A DNA stretch of 64,000 nucleotides from a bacterium 1XD42-76 (GTDB lineage Bacteria; Bacillota; Clostridia; Lachnospirales; Lachnospiraceae): NCBI GenBank assembly GCA_009917545.1, contig QZDW01000003.1:62001-126000 (forward strand). The letters run 5' to 3'. Shown here in pieces: positions 35,473 through 43,869 of the stretch. Numbering within the stretch: position 1 is the first letter of the stretch; each line of letters begins with the position of its first letter. The notes below the pieces were generated by a model that saw only the letters and a program-made list of their open reading frames with translations, made no database searches and was not told the DNA's origin. The position numbers and the translations under genes are program-made.

Positions 35473-36120
35473 ATGCGGAACATTTATTTTATCATGGGGA
35501 ATTGTATCAGCAGTTTTGGGAATGCCTTTTCTGCGATAAACAAAACCGGGCAAGGCATGGGAAGTGTTGCGACGGTATCTGCATGTCTGGGATTTCTGAG
35601 TGTATTTGTAATAGGGGCATTTAGGAGGATCGTGTTGACAAGCGCTGTTTCAACAAAAGGAAAAATGCAAAGAGAAAAGGACAAACGGGAAGGAATTAGC
35701 AGATATGGCTCACTCATCCATGTAGGCGGTTTGAGAGCACCTGAAAACTGCAAGGCTACAGCTGCATTATCGCCGACGGACTTTACGATAAACTGCGCAG
35801 GAAGGGAATATATTTTAAAAATCGAGAAAATAAAGTACATTGACGTTCAGGCTGAGGTGAATGAGAGTCAATATCTCCAACGTAGTTTTGTAAAAGGAAT
35901 TGCTGGGCAGCAGCATATGGAACAGCCGGTGCAATGATAGGTTCTGCTCCCAAGATAAAAATAAAAAGACACGAGATGCGTTATGCAATTATTTGTTATG
36001 AAGATACGAATGGGGACTTTAGAACATTGTTGCTGAGGGATGCAGCTAAGAATTTGCTCAAGATTGGTTGATGATTTACAAACGAGAATACGTCAACAGA
36101 TAAACAGTGTGGAATTATGA
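35473..36120 (+). pseudogene. Frameshifted gene for a membrane protein with a glycine-rich hydrophobic segment
   Basis: The first frame (35473 or ATG 35494) gives a hydrophobic helix (VATVSACLGFLSVFVIGAF) and a beta-rich part (YGSLIHVGGLRAPENCKATAALS), then stops at 35935. Dropping back one base near 35905-35907, in a GGG run, restores a sensible continuation with GAAAYGTAGAMIGSAPKIKIK and YAIICYEDTNGDFRTLLLRD. A second shift near 36045-36055 returns to the first frame and gives CSRLVDDLQTRIRQQINSVEL before a stop at 36118. So one gene appears broken by two compensating indels, unless these are sequencing errors. A hairpin CCCGC/GCGGG (36129-36151) follows as a possible terminator. No function is known to me. 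The AT content is above that of the neighbours, which suggests transfer. Confidence 0.7.
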
Positions 36121-36201
36121 TAGTACTGCCCGCTTACATTGTGCAGGCGGGTATTATTACCTGGTGGATTTCCACTATTTTCTTGACAATTAAAAAACTG
36201 C

Positions 36202-36230
36202 TTGACATTTTATTTGGCTTTATGTATTAT
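36202..36230 (+). promoter_or_regulatory. Promoter-like sequence in the AT-rich segment
   Basis: TTGACA (36202-36207), 17 bases, TATTAT (36225-36230). It points towards tRNA-Val(GAC), 168 bases downstream. Confidence 0.5.
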
Positions 36231-36249
36231 ATATATTGTTGGAGCAAAG

Positions 36250-36285
36250 TATCACATTGTAATATAATATATTATACATGTGATA
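36250..36285 (+). promoter_or_regulatory. Long AT-rich dyad, operator-like
   Basis: TATCACAT (36250-36257) and ATGTGATA (36278-36285) are exact complements around an AT-rich 20-base centre that is itself nearly symmetric. It lies just downstream of the promoter-like sequence, as a repressor site would. Confidence 0.5.
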
Positions 36286-36326
36286 GAATATATTGTAACA
36301 TCTGAATTTGGGTATGGGGTTGAGTT

Positions 36327-36339
36327 CCATATGCTCCAT
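36327..36339 (+). repeat. Possible att site, right copy of the tRNA-Ala 3' end
   Basis: Exact repeat of 35242-35254, preceded by a degraded T arm (GGGTTGAGTT in place of GGGTTCGAATC). There is no complete tRNA here. Confidence 0.5.
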
Positions 36340-36397
36340 CTGTTTAAATATGAAAAGCGTACTGAAACATCATGCAATGAGAGTGGTTTGTGATTGA

Positions 36398-36470
36398 GGA
36401 GACATAGCTCAGCTGGGAGAGCATCTGCTTGACGTGTAGAGGGTCGCAGGTTCGAGTCCTGTTGTCTCCA
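36398..36470 (+). tRNA. tRNA-Val (anticodon GAC)
   Basis: Acceptor GGAGACA with TGTCTCC, D stem GCTC/GAGC, anticodon stem TCTGC/GTAGA with loop TTGACGT (anticodon GAC), T stem GCAGG/CCTGT with loop TTCGAGT. No encoded CCA. Confidence 0.92.
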
Positions 36471-36714
36471 TTTTTATCCGACGTTTTAAAGGACGCTTTT
36501 TAAAATATATTTACCGATTGACTGTTTTTGGGTTCTACAGTAGGGAAATGCGTTTGGTCTTATTGTCTTTTTCCATTTCTTTCGTATGTATGCCTGCTTA
36601 TGCGGGCTGTTTTTGGTTACTCTTCTTTTGAATTCCAGATATAAATAAATGAATTCCTGTTTGTCTGAGCGCAGGCAGAAAATTTTCATGCGGCTATCAG
36701 TGAGCGCACCACTA

Positions 36715-36782
36715 TAAAAGTGATTCAGGTGCATTTGGCATTTCCGGATTGATGCTGCCTGTCGGCGTTGAGCTTTCATGAG
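36715..36782 (+). repeat. Degenerate copy of hairpin repeat family 1
   Basis: GATTCAGGTGCATTTGGCATTTCCGGATT then CTGCCTGTCGGCG resemble modules 2 and 3 of the repeats at 6.6 kb, with several changes. The whole gap 36471-37029 holds only this copy and the promoter described next. Confidence 0.6.
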
Positions 36783-36927
36783 GAAACACTGGATATACAA
36801 CAAATATAAACCGGGCAGAAACTTTGTTTTGCAGGCAAATCTGATATTTTAAATTCGTACGGATTCCTCTGCCGTCTAAATGGCTGTGGCAGGTGAGTAT
36901 ATAAACGTGGAATATTTGTAAGATTAG

Positions 36928-36956
36928 TTGAAAAATCGGGAAAAAAAGGGTACAAT
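36928..36956 (+). promoter_or_regulatory. Promoter of the aldo/keto reductase gene
   Basis: TTGAAA (36928-36933), 17 bases, TACAAT (36951-36956), about 75 bases before the gene. Confidence 0.65.
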
Positions 36957-37029
36957 ACTATCATAATATGAAAAGTTGGGAGTTAGGCGGCTTATTCAGC
37001 GCTATGAATAAAAAATGGAGGAAACAGGT

Positions 37030-38139
37030 ATGCAATACAGAAAATTTGGCAGCACAGGGGTAGAGGTTTCAGCATTGGGGTTTGGATGCATGCGGCTTCC
37101 GATTCTGGAGGACGGTCATATTGATGAGGAAAAAGCTATTTCTATGATCCGCCACGCGATTGACAGTGGTGTAAATTATGTGGATACCGCTTATCCATAC
37201 CATCAGGGGACGAGTGAGTACGTAGTGGGGAAGGCGTTAAAGGACGGCTACCGTGAGAAAACTTATCTGGCGGATAAGCTTCCTGTGTGGCTTTTGGAAT
37301 CAGAAGAGGATTTTGACAAATACCTTGACGAGCAGTTAAAAAAGCTGGATACCGATCACATTGATTTCTATTTGCTTCATGCTTTAAGCCGTGAGCGCTT
37401 TGAGGAGAAGGTCAAGAAATTTAATGTCACAAAGAAACTTGAGCAGGCAAAGAAGGCAGGAAAGATACGTTACATAGGCTTTTCCTTCCATGATTCTCTG
37501 GACGTGTTTAAGGAGATTGTTGACTATTATGAAGGCTGGGATTTCTGCCAGATTCAGTATAATTACATCAATCTGAATTACCAGGCAGGGACAGAGGGCT
37601 TAAAGTATGCGGCTTCCAGGGGACTGGGTGTTGTAGTTATGGAACCGCTGTTAGGCGGCAAGCTGGCGAATCTGGCCGATCATGTGGCGGAGAAGTTCCC
37701 TAAGGACAAATCGCAGGTGGAATACGCACTTGACTTTATCTGGGATCAGCCAGAGGTCAGCCTTCTGTTAAGCGGTATGACACAGCCGGAGCAGGTGACA
37801 GACAACCTTCTCTATGCCGGCCGGAGCCATGTGGGAATGGTGACTGAGGAAGACAGAAAGGTTTATGTTGCTGCCAAGGAGATTTTCGATAAGATGGCGT
37901 TGGTGAGCTGTACGAAATGTGCATACTGTATGCCGTGTCCGTTTGGCCTGAATATTCCGGAGCTGTTTGCCGCTTATAATATGACGGCCAGCCACGGAAT
38001 GGCGAAAGCAAAAGAGGCCTATGCGGCTCTTGAGACAAAGGCAGAGGCCTGTCAGGCCTGCCATCACTGCGAGAAAGAATGTCCGCAGCATATTAAGATC
38101 AGTGAGATCATGCCAAAGATCGTAAAGACCTTTGCATAG
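37030..38139 (+). CDS. Aldo/keto reductase with C-terminal 4Fe-4S domain
   Basis: A 369-residue oxidoreductase. ATG 37030 is chosen because GGAGGA lies 7 bases before it; the ATG at 37015 contains that site. Residues 1-270 form the aldo/keto reductase barrel with YRKFGSTGVEVSALGFGCMRLP, the catalytic Asp-Tyr of VDTAYPYHQG, and IDFYLLHAL with its His. Residues about 290-360 hold two cysteine clusters, CTKCAYCMPCP and CQACHHCEKECP, for two 4Fe-4S clusters. Such fusions are common in anaerobes and may take electrons from ferredoxin. The substrate is not known. It is a single-gene unit. Confidence 0.93.
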   Translation: MQYRKFGSTGVEVSALGFGCMRLPILEDGHIDEEKAISMIRHAIDSGVNYVDTAYPYHQGTSEYVVGKALKDGYREKTYLADKLPVWLLESEEDFDKYLDEQLKKLDTDHIDFYLLHALSRERFEEKVKKFNVTKKLEQAKKAGKIRYIGFSFHDSLDVFKEIVDYYEGWDFCQIQYNYINLNYQAGTEGLKYAASRGLGVVVMEPLLGGKLANLADHVAEKFPKDKSQVEYALDFIWDQPEVSLLLSGMTQPEQVTDNLLYAGRSHVGMVTEEDRKVYVAAKEIFDKMALVSCTKCAYCMPCPFGLNIPELFAAYNMTASHGMAKAKEAYAALETKAEACQACHHCEKECPQHIKISEIMPKIVKTFA

Positions 38140-38265
38140 GAGCCAAAGGCTGGGGTACGGCGGCAGATGACGGTATGTGCCGTCGTACCGATAACGGTCT
38201 GAAGCGCAGGAACGAGCGTTTTTTGCAGGACGGGACGTTATGCGCGAGGTGAAAGGAGTACCAGA

Positions 38266-39774
38266 ATGTCAGAGAAGGAAAAACAGGATAAGCCTGATAA
38301 ACGGGAATATAAACTTCGGCTGGAGGATGCCGGGATGCGCCTTTCGAGGCTGCAGAGGCAGTGTAAGGATGCCGGAATTCCAATCCTTATCACATTCGAC
38401 GGTTTGGACGCAGCTGGCAAGGGACTTCAGATCAACCGCCTGATACAGACGTTAGATCCCCGCGGATTTGATGTTTTCACAGGGGACAGAGACGGCGAGG
38501 AAGAGCGGATGCATCCGTTTTTGTGGCAGTTCTGGACGAAAACACCTGCTAACGGCCGGATTGTGATTTTCGATACGAGCTGGTATCGCAGGGTTCAGAT
38601 GGACCGTTTTGATAAAAAGACGAAAAAGCAGGAGATGGAGACGGCGTACCGGGATATCCTGTCGTTTGAAAGGCAGCTTACCGATGGCGGTACGGCTCTT
38701 GTGAAGCTGTTTTTAAAGATTTCTGAAAAGGAACAGAAGAAACGGTTCGAGGCACTTACGGCTTCGGAGGAAACCTCGTGGCGGGTCACAAAAGAGGACT
38801 GGAAACGTAATGAGCAGTATGGAAAATACTGGAAGATCAATGAAGAAATGCTTGCACGTACCGATGTGGGCTATGCACCCTGGACGATCATTGATTCCGG
38901 TGACAAAAACCGTGCTGCGCTTCAGATTCTGACGACTGTGGCTGAGGCGATGGAGCATGCGCTGCGCAAAAAGCAGGAAGGGAGGCCGGAGGAGCTCTTT
39001 GACAAACCGGTTCCACCTGACCGCTATAGGAGGGGGATACTTTCAAAGGCAGATCTTACCTTGTCCTATACAAAGGAAGAGTATACAAAGAAGCTTTCCA
39101 GACTGCAAAAGCGGCTTGAGCTTCTTCACAGCGAACTTTATAAGCAGCGGATTCCGGTTATTCTCGGATTTGAGGGATGGGATGCAGCCGGAAAGGGAGG
39201 TGCGATCAAACGTCTGACAAGCCACCTTGACCCACGCGGTTATCAGGTGTGTCCCACAGCATCCCCCAATGATATCGAGAAGGCGCATCATTATATGTGG
39301 CGTTTCTGGAATCATTTTCCCAAGGACGGCCATATTGCGATTTTTGACAGGACATGGTATGGGCGTGTGATGGTAGAACGCATTGAGGGATTCTGCTCAG
39401 AGGCTGACTGGCGGCGTGCCTATCAGGAGATCAATGATATGGAGGCTCATCTCCATAGCAATGGAGCCGTGATCTTAAAATTCTGGATCCACATTGATAA
39501 GAGAGAGCAGGAGCGGCGCTTTAACGACCGCATGAAGAATCCGGAAAAGCAGTGGAAGATCACAGATGAGGACTGGAGAAACCGTGCCAAATGGGACGAG
39601 TATGAGGGGGCGGTCAATGAGATGCTTGAACGTACCTCGACCAAATATGCCCCGTGGATCGTAATTGAAGGAAATTCCAAGTACTACGCAAGGGTTAAAG
39701 TCCTTGAGACTGTGGTGAATGCGCTGGAGCAGAAGATAAAAGAGACAGAGAAAGCAAAGAAAAAGAATGAGTAA
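38266..39774 (+). CDS. pap: Polyphosphate:AMP phosphotransferase (tandem PPK2 domains)
   Basis: A 502-residue protein with two PPK2-type domains, the architecture of polyphosphate:AMP phosphotransferase, which makes ADP from AMP using polyphosphate. Each half has a Walker A-like GLDAAGKG or GWDAAGKGG (near residues 45 and 302) and a lid segment; the second has the Walker B-like IFDRTWYGRVMVERIEGF, the first IFDTSWYRRVQMDRF. In such two-domain enzymes the C-terminal half is the catalytic one, and the first is degenerate; the sequence fits. ATG at 38266 follows GTGAAAGGAGTACCAGA. The next gene overlaps by 8 bases. Confidence 0.92.
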   Translation: MSEKEKQDKPDKREYKLRLEDAGMRLSRLQRQCKDAGIPILITFDGLDAAGKGLQINRLIQTLDPRGFDVFTGDRDGEEERMHPFLWQFWTKTPANGRIVIFDTSWYRRVQMDRFDKKTKKQEMETAYRDILSFERQLTDGGTALVKLFLKISEKEQKKRFEALTASEETSWRVTKEDWKRNEQYGKYWKINEEMLARTDVGYAPWTIIDSGDKNRAALQILTTVAEAMEHALRKKQEGRPEELFDKPVPPDRYRRGILSKADLTLSYTKEEYTKKLSRLQKRLELLHSELYKQRIPVILGFEGWDAAGKGGAIKRLTSHLDPRGYQVCPTASPNDIEKAHHYMWRFWNHFPKDGHIAIFDRTWYGRVMVERIEGFCSEADWRRAYQEINDMEAHLHSNGAVILKFWIHIDKREQERRFNDRMKNPEKQWKITDEDWRNRAKWDEYEGAVNEMLERTSTKYAPWIVIEGNSKYYARVKVLETVVNALEQKIKETEKAKKKNE

Positions 39775-40996
39775 AGTAGTGATCGCAGGTGGCGGTGCCG
39801 CCGGGATGGCAGCGGCTGTCGGAGCCGCGTTAAACGGGCACGAGACGATTCTTTATGAAAAGAATGAGAAGCTTGGCAAAAAGCTGTATATTACAGGAAA
39901 AGGCCGCTGCAATGTGACGAACGCCTGCGATACGGAGGAACTGTTCGACCACATTGTTACAAATGGAAAGTTCCTTTACAGTGCTTTTTATGGTTTCTCG
40001 AATTTTGACATGATGACGTTTCTTGAGGAAAATGGCTGTCCGTTAAAAACAGAGCGGGGAAATCGTGTATTTCCCGTATCGGACAAGGCCTCGGATGTGA
40101 TCGCGGCTCTGGAGCGGAAGTTAAGAACACTTGGGGTGACGATTTGTCTTGGTGAACCGGTAAAGGAGCTTTCCCTGACAGAGGGGCGTTGCGACGGTGT
40201 GGTGCTCTCAAAAGCCGAAACCAAAGTTTCGGCTGATGCTGTGATCGTGGCGTGTGGGGGCTTGTCATATCCCGCCACTGGTTCGACCGGAGACGGCTAC
40301 GCGTTCGCGAGACAGGCGGGCCACAAGGTGACAGAACTTTCTCCTGCACTGGTGCCGTTTGAGTGTGCGGAAGAGGATGTCCGGTCTCTACAGGGGCTTT
40401 CTCTGAAAAACATTGAAGCCCGGGTATACGATGGAGACCGCATTCTGTGGAAGGAGTTCGGCGAGATGCTGTTCACCCACTTCGGCGTCAGCGGCCCTGT
40501 GGCTTTAAGTGCGAGCAGTTTTGCAGCCAGAATCCTCAAAACACGTACGCTTGCGATGGATATCGACTGGAAGCCGGCGCTTTCTTTGGAAAAACTGGAT
40601 GAACGGTTCCTGCGGGACTTTGAACATGCCAAAAATAAGCAGCTAAAGAACGCATTGTCTGATCTGTACCCGTCGAGGCTGATTCCGGTGATGATTAAAA
40701 GGAGCGGTATCGACCCGGAAAAGCGCGTCAATGAGATTACAGGCGCAGAGCGCAGCCGGCTTGTTCACTTGACAAAGTCATTCCGCGTGACCCTGACAGG
40801 GCTTCGGGGCTACCAGGAAGCCATTATTACCCAGGGAGGCGTCAGCGTGAAAGAAATCAACCCTTCAACGATGGAATCGAAAAAGACGCCCGGGCTTTAT
40901 TTCGCCGGGGAAGTCCTGGATTTGGACGGGGTAACAGGCGGCTTCAACCTCCAGATCGCCTGGTCAACAGGAATGCTGGCCGGACAGAGCGTATAA
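39767..40996 (+). CDS. FAD-dependent oxidoreductase of the HI0933/BaiN family
   Basis: A 409-residue flavoprotein. The N-terminus VVIAGGGAAGMAAAVGAALNGHE is the FAD-binding Rossmann motif, then KLGKKLYITGKGRCNVTNAC, and at the C-terminus GLYFAGEVLDLDGVTGGFNLQIAWSTGMLAG closes the FAD site. The family is widespread; one named member (BaiN) acts in bile-acid dehydroxylation, but most have unknown substrates, so the specific name is not applied. It overlaps the polyphosphate enzyme gene by 8 bases, hence shares its mRNA. Confidence 0.93.
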   Translation: MSKVVIAGGGAAGMAAAVGAALNGHETILYEKNEKLGKKLYITGKGRCNVTNACDTEELFDHIVTNGKFLYSAFYGFSNFDMMTFLEENGCPLKTERGNRVFPVSDKASDVIAALERKLRTLGVTICLGEPVKELSLTEGRCDGVVLSKAETKVSADAVIVACGGLSYPATGSTGDGYAFARQAGHKVTELSPALVPFECAEEDVRSLQGLSLKNIEARVYDGDRILWKEFGEMLFTHFGVSGPVALSASSFAARILKTRTLAMDIDWKPALSLEKLDERFLRDFEHAKNKQLKNALSDLYPSRLIPVMIKRSGIDPEKRVNEITGAERSRLVHLTKSFRVTLTGLRGYQEAIITQGGVSVKEINPSTMESKKTPGLYFAGEVLDLDGVTGGFNLQIAWSTGMLAGQSV

Positions 40997-41110
40997 TACA
41001 GAAAGGCGGCTGTAAAAAGGTATTCTGCATGCCGTGTATAATAAAAGACAGTCAGAGAAAGGCTTTCTGTATAAAAAATCTAAAACAGATATAGAATAGA
41101 GGTGGAAACC

Positions 41111-41803
41111 ATGTCTTTTCAGGTGGCGATCGACGGACCTGCGGGTGCAGGAAAGAGTACGGTAGCCAAAATTGTTGCAGCAGAGAAGAACTTCATTTAT
41201 GTCGACACCGGTGCCATGTACCGTGCAATGGCGCTTTATTTTCTGAGAAACGGAATTGATGGCAAAGATGAAGCGGCAGTTTCCAATGCCTGCCGTATGC
41301 TGGAAGTGACGATCAGCTATCAGGATGGGGTTCAGCAGGTGATACTAAACGGTGAAAATGTATCAGGGCAGATCAGGACAGAGGAGGTCGGCAGCATGGC
41401 GTCCGCCACCTCGGGTTATCCGGCAGTCAGAGAAAAGCTTCTGATGCTTCAACGGCGGCTTGCCAGGGAAGCCGATGTGCTCATGGACGGCCGTGATATC
41501 GGGACATGTGTACTTCCGGATGCAGACGTTAAAATTTATCTGACAGCTGATTCTTTAGAGCGCGCAAAACGCCGTTATAAGGAGTTAAAAGAAAAAGGAG
41601 TCGAGTGTGACCTTTCAGAGATTGAACGCGATATCATCGAGCGGGACCAACGCGACATGACGAGGGAACTTTCCCCGCTTAAGCAGGCAGAGGATGCCAT
41701 CCTTCTGGACAGCTCCCATATGACGCTGCGGGAGGTCGTAGATGAGATCGGGAGAATCATTGACACAGCACTTTCCCCGGCAGATGCTGGGGGGAGGCCG
41801 TAA
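41111..41803 (+). CDS. cmk: Cytidylate kinase
   Basis: Cmk phosphorylates CMP and dCMP. From ATG 41111 (site AGAGGTGG) the product is 230 residues; the GTG at 41102 is part of the ribosome binding site. It has P-loop IDGPAGAGKST, YVDTGAMYRAMAL, the DVLMDGRDIGTCVLPDADVKIYLTA segment and the Arg-rich lid SLERAKRRYKEL. Its stop overlaps the ispH start as TAATG, forming the conserved Clostridia order cmk-ispH-S1. Confidence 0.96.
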   Translation: MSFQVAIDGPAGAGKSTVAKIVAAEKNFIYVDTGAMYRAMALYFLRNGIDGKDEAAVSNACRMLEVTISYQDGVQQVILNGENVSGQIRTEEVGSMASATSGYPAVREKLLMLQRRLAREADVLMDGRDIGTCVLPDADVKIYLTADSLERAKRRYKELKEKGVECDLSEIERDIIERDQRDMTRELSPLKQAEDAILLDSSHMTLREVVDEIGRIIDTALSPADAGGRP

Positions 41804-42648
41804 TGGAAGTGATCGTTGCCAGAACAGCCGGATTCTGCTTTGGAGTACGGCGTGCTGTGGAGAAGGTCTATGAGCAGCTTAAGACGGGTGAGGGGCCTAT
41901 CTATACATACGGGCCGATCATCCACAACGAAGAGGTTGTAAAGGATCTCGAGCAAAAGGGAGTCCTTGTGATCGAATCGCTGGAAGAGCTAAAGCGGCTG
42001 AAGGGCGGCACGGTCATTCTCCGCTCCCACGGAGTGGGAAAGGAGATCTATGACATCCTGAGAAAGAATGGCGTGATGCTTGTGGATGCCACCTGCCCGT
42101 ATGTCAAGAAGATCCATAAGATTGTAGAAGAACAGTGCAAAGCGGGACGGCAGGTAATCATAGTCGGAGACGAATCCCATCCAGAGGTCCAGGGGATCAA
42201 GGGCTGGGGAAATGAGGACACACGGGTGGTCCGTGACCTGTCAGAGTTCGAAGATCTGGGAATTTTGGAAGGGAGCAAACTCTGCTTTGTGGCCCAGACG
42301 ACATTTAATTACAATAAATTTAAAGATTTAGTTGAAAAAATTTTTAAAAAGCGTTATGATATAATTGTTTTAAATACGATTTGCAATGCAACACAGGAAA
42401 GACAAGCGGAAGCAATGCAGATTGCTTCTCAGGTGGATGTGATGCTGGTGATCGGAGGCAGACACAGCTCCAATACTCAGAAGCTGTATGAGATCTGCCG
42501 GAAGGAATGTAATCATACGTATTATATTCAGACTCTTGGCGACTTAAATCCTGAAAGTATTCGTTCTGTGCGCAGTGTAGGTATTACGGCCGGGGCGTCA
42601 ACCCCGAATCATATTATTGAGGAGGCTCGTGCTAAATGTCAGAATTGA
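41803..42648 (+). CDS. ispH: 4-hydroxy-3-methylbut-2-enyl diphosphate reductase
   Basis: IspH makes IPP and DMAPP, the last step of the MEP pathway, using a 4Fe-4S cluster. The 281-residue protein has the three cluster Cys in TAGFCFGVRRAV (near 13), VDATCPYVKKIH (near 96) and NTICNATQERQ (near 193), with the His residues in LRSHGVGKE and DESHPEVQG. In some Clostridia IspH and S1 are fused; here they remain separate frames that overlap by 13 bases. Confidence 0.97.
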   Translation: MEVIVARTAGFCFGVRRAVEKVYEQLKTGEGPIYTYGPIIHNEEVVKDLEQKGVLVIESLEELKRLKGGTVILRSHGVGKEIYDILRKNGVMLVDATCPYVKKIHKIVEEQCKAGRQVIIVGDESHPEVQGIKGWGNEDTRVVRDLSEFEDLGILEGSKLCFVAQTTFNYNKFKDLVEKIFKKRYDIIVLNTICNATQERQAEAMQIASQVDVMLVIGGRHSSNTQKLYEICRKECNHTYYIQTLGDLNPESIRSVRSVGITAGASTPNHIIEEARAKCQN

Positions 42649-43721
42649 GTTTTGAACAAATGTTGGAAGAATCTTTAAAAACAATACGTACAGGAGAGGT
42701 CGTCACTGGTAAAGTTATCGATGTCAAAGAAGACGAGATCGTTTTGAATATCGGTTATAAATCGGATGGCATCATTACCCGTAGTGAGTACACAAACGAG
42801 CCTGGCGTAGAGCTGACGAAGATGGTGCAGGTCGGCGATGAGCTTGAGGCGAAGGTCATCAAGGTAAATGACGGAGAAGGACAGGTAGCACTTTCCTATA
42901 AGAGACTGGCGGCTGACAGAGGTAACCGCAGACTCGAAGAGGCGTTTGAGAACCATGAGGTTCTTACGGCTAAGGTTGCTCAGGTTCTTGATGGTGGTCT
43001 GAGCGTGATTGTAGAGGAAGCAAGGATCTTTATTCCTGCAAGCCTGGTATCCGATGTATATGAGAAGGATCTGTCCAAGTATGCCAATCAGGAGATTGAG
43101 TTCGTAATCACAGAGTTCAATCCCAAGAGAAGGCGTGTGATTGGAGACAGAAAGCAGCTGATCGTTGCCAGAAAGGCAGAGATGCAGAGAGAGCTTTTTG
43201 CCCGTATCGAGATCGGCCAGAAGGTAGAAGGAACTGTCAAGAATGTGACAGATTTCGGAGCATTTATCGACCTTGGTGGAGCAGACGGCCTGCTTCATAT
43301 TTCCGAGATGTCCTGGGGACGTGTTGAGAGCCCGAAGAAGGCATTTAAGGTTGGTGATAAGGTAACAGCGCTGATTAAAGACATTAACGGCGAGAAGATT
43401 GCACTTTCCATGAAGTTCCCGGAGACGAATCCGTGGGCGAATGCCGCTGAGAAGTATATGGCAGGTAATGTGGTGACAGGCAGAGTTGCCCGTATGACGG
43501 ATTTTGGTGCGTTTGTTGAGCTGGAAGCCGGAGTGGATGCATTACTCCATGTCTCCCAGATTTCCAGAGATCATGTTGCCAAGCCTTCCGATGTGTTGAG
43601 CATCGGTCAGGAGATCACGGCTAAGATTGTGGACTTCAATGAGGCTGATAGAAAGATCAGTCTGAGCATTAAAGCTCTGGAGGCAGAGACGGCACAGGTA
43701 AATGAGGAAGTAGAAGAATAA
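42636..43721 (+). CDS. rpsA: S1-domain RNA-binding protein (ribosomal protein S1 homologue)
   Basis: A 361-residue protein with four S1 OB-fold domains: GEVVTGKVIDVKEDEIVLNIGYKSDGII (about residue 18), HEVLTAKVAQVLDGGLSVIVE, GQKVEGTVKNVTDFGAFIDLGGADGLLHISEMSWG (about 190) and GNVVTGRVARMTDFGAFVELEAGVDALLHVSQIS (about 275). The last two are the best conserved. Such four-domain S1 homologues stand in for S1 in many Firmicutes and aid translation initiation on weak sites. Last gene of the cmk unit; a weak hairpin GGCGC/GCGCC with CTTT follows at about 43740-43766. Confidence 0.93.
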   Translation: MSELSFEQMLEESLKTIRTGEVVTGKVIDVKEDEIVLNIGYKSDGIITRSEYTNEPGVELTKMVQVGDELEAKVIKVNDGEGQVALSYKRLAADRGNRRLEEAFENHEVLTAKVAQVLDGGLSVIVEEARIFIPASLVSDVYEKDLSKYANQEIEFVITEFNPKRRRVIGDRKQLIVARKAEMQRELFARIEIGQKVEGTVKNVTDFGAFIDLGGADGLLHISEMSWGRVESPKKAFKVGDKVTALIKDINGEKIALSMKFPETNPWANAAEKYMAGNVVTGRVARMTDFGAFVELEAGVDALLHVSQISRDHVAKPSDVLSIGQEITAKIVDFNEADRKISLSIKALEAETAQVNEEVEE

Positions 43722-43869
43722 AGACTGGTTAAATTCAGGGGCGCTGTGTATACGGCGCTCTTTGTATTGGCCGGAAATACGGATAATGCCGGACAGACCT
43801 GAATACTTGGATTTATGGTAATGTGTTTCATAGTCAGGGAATGAAGGCTTTGAAGGGGAATGTGATTGT

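Noticed and set aside
35454-35540. Alternative start MDKKNAGCGTFILSWG for the broken gene
   Set aside because: It has a good GAGGAG site, but the frame stops after 28 codons; it may be a second sign of decay rather than a separate gene.
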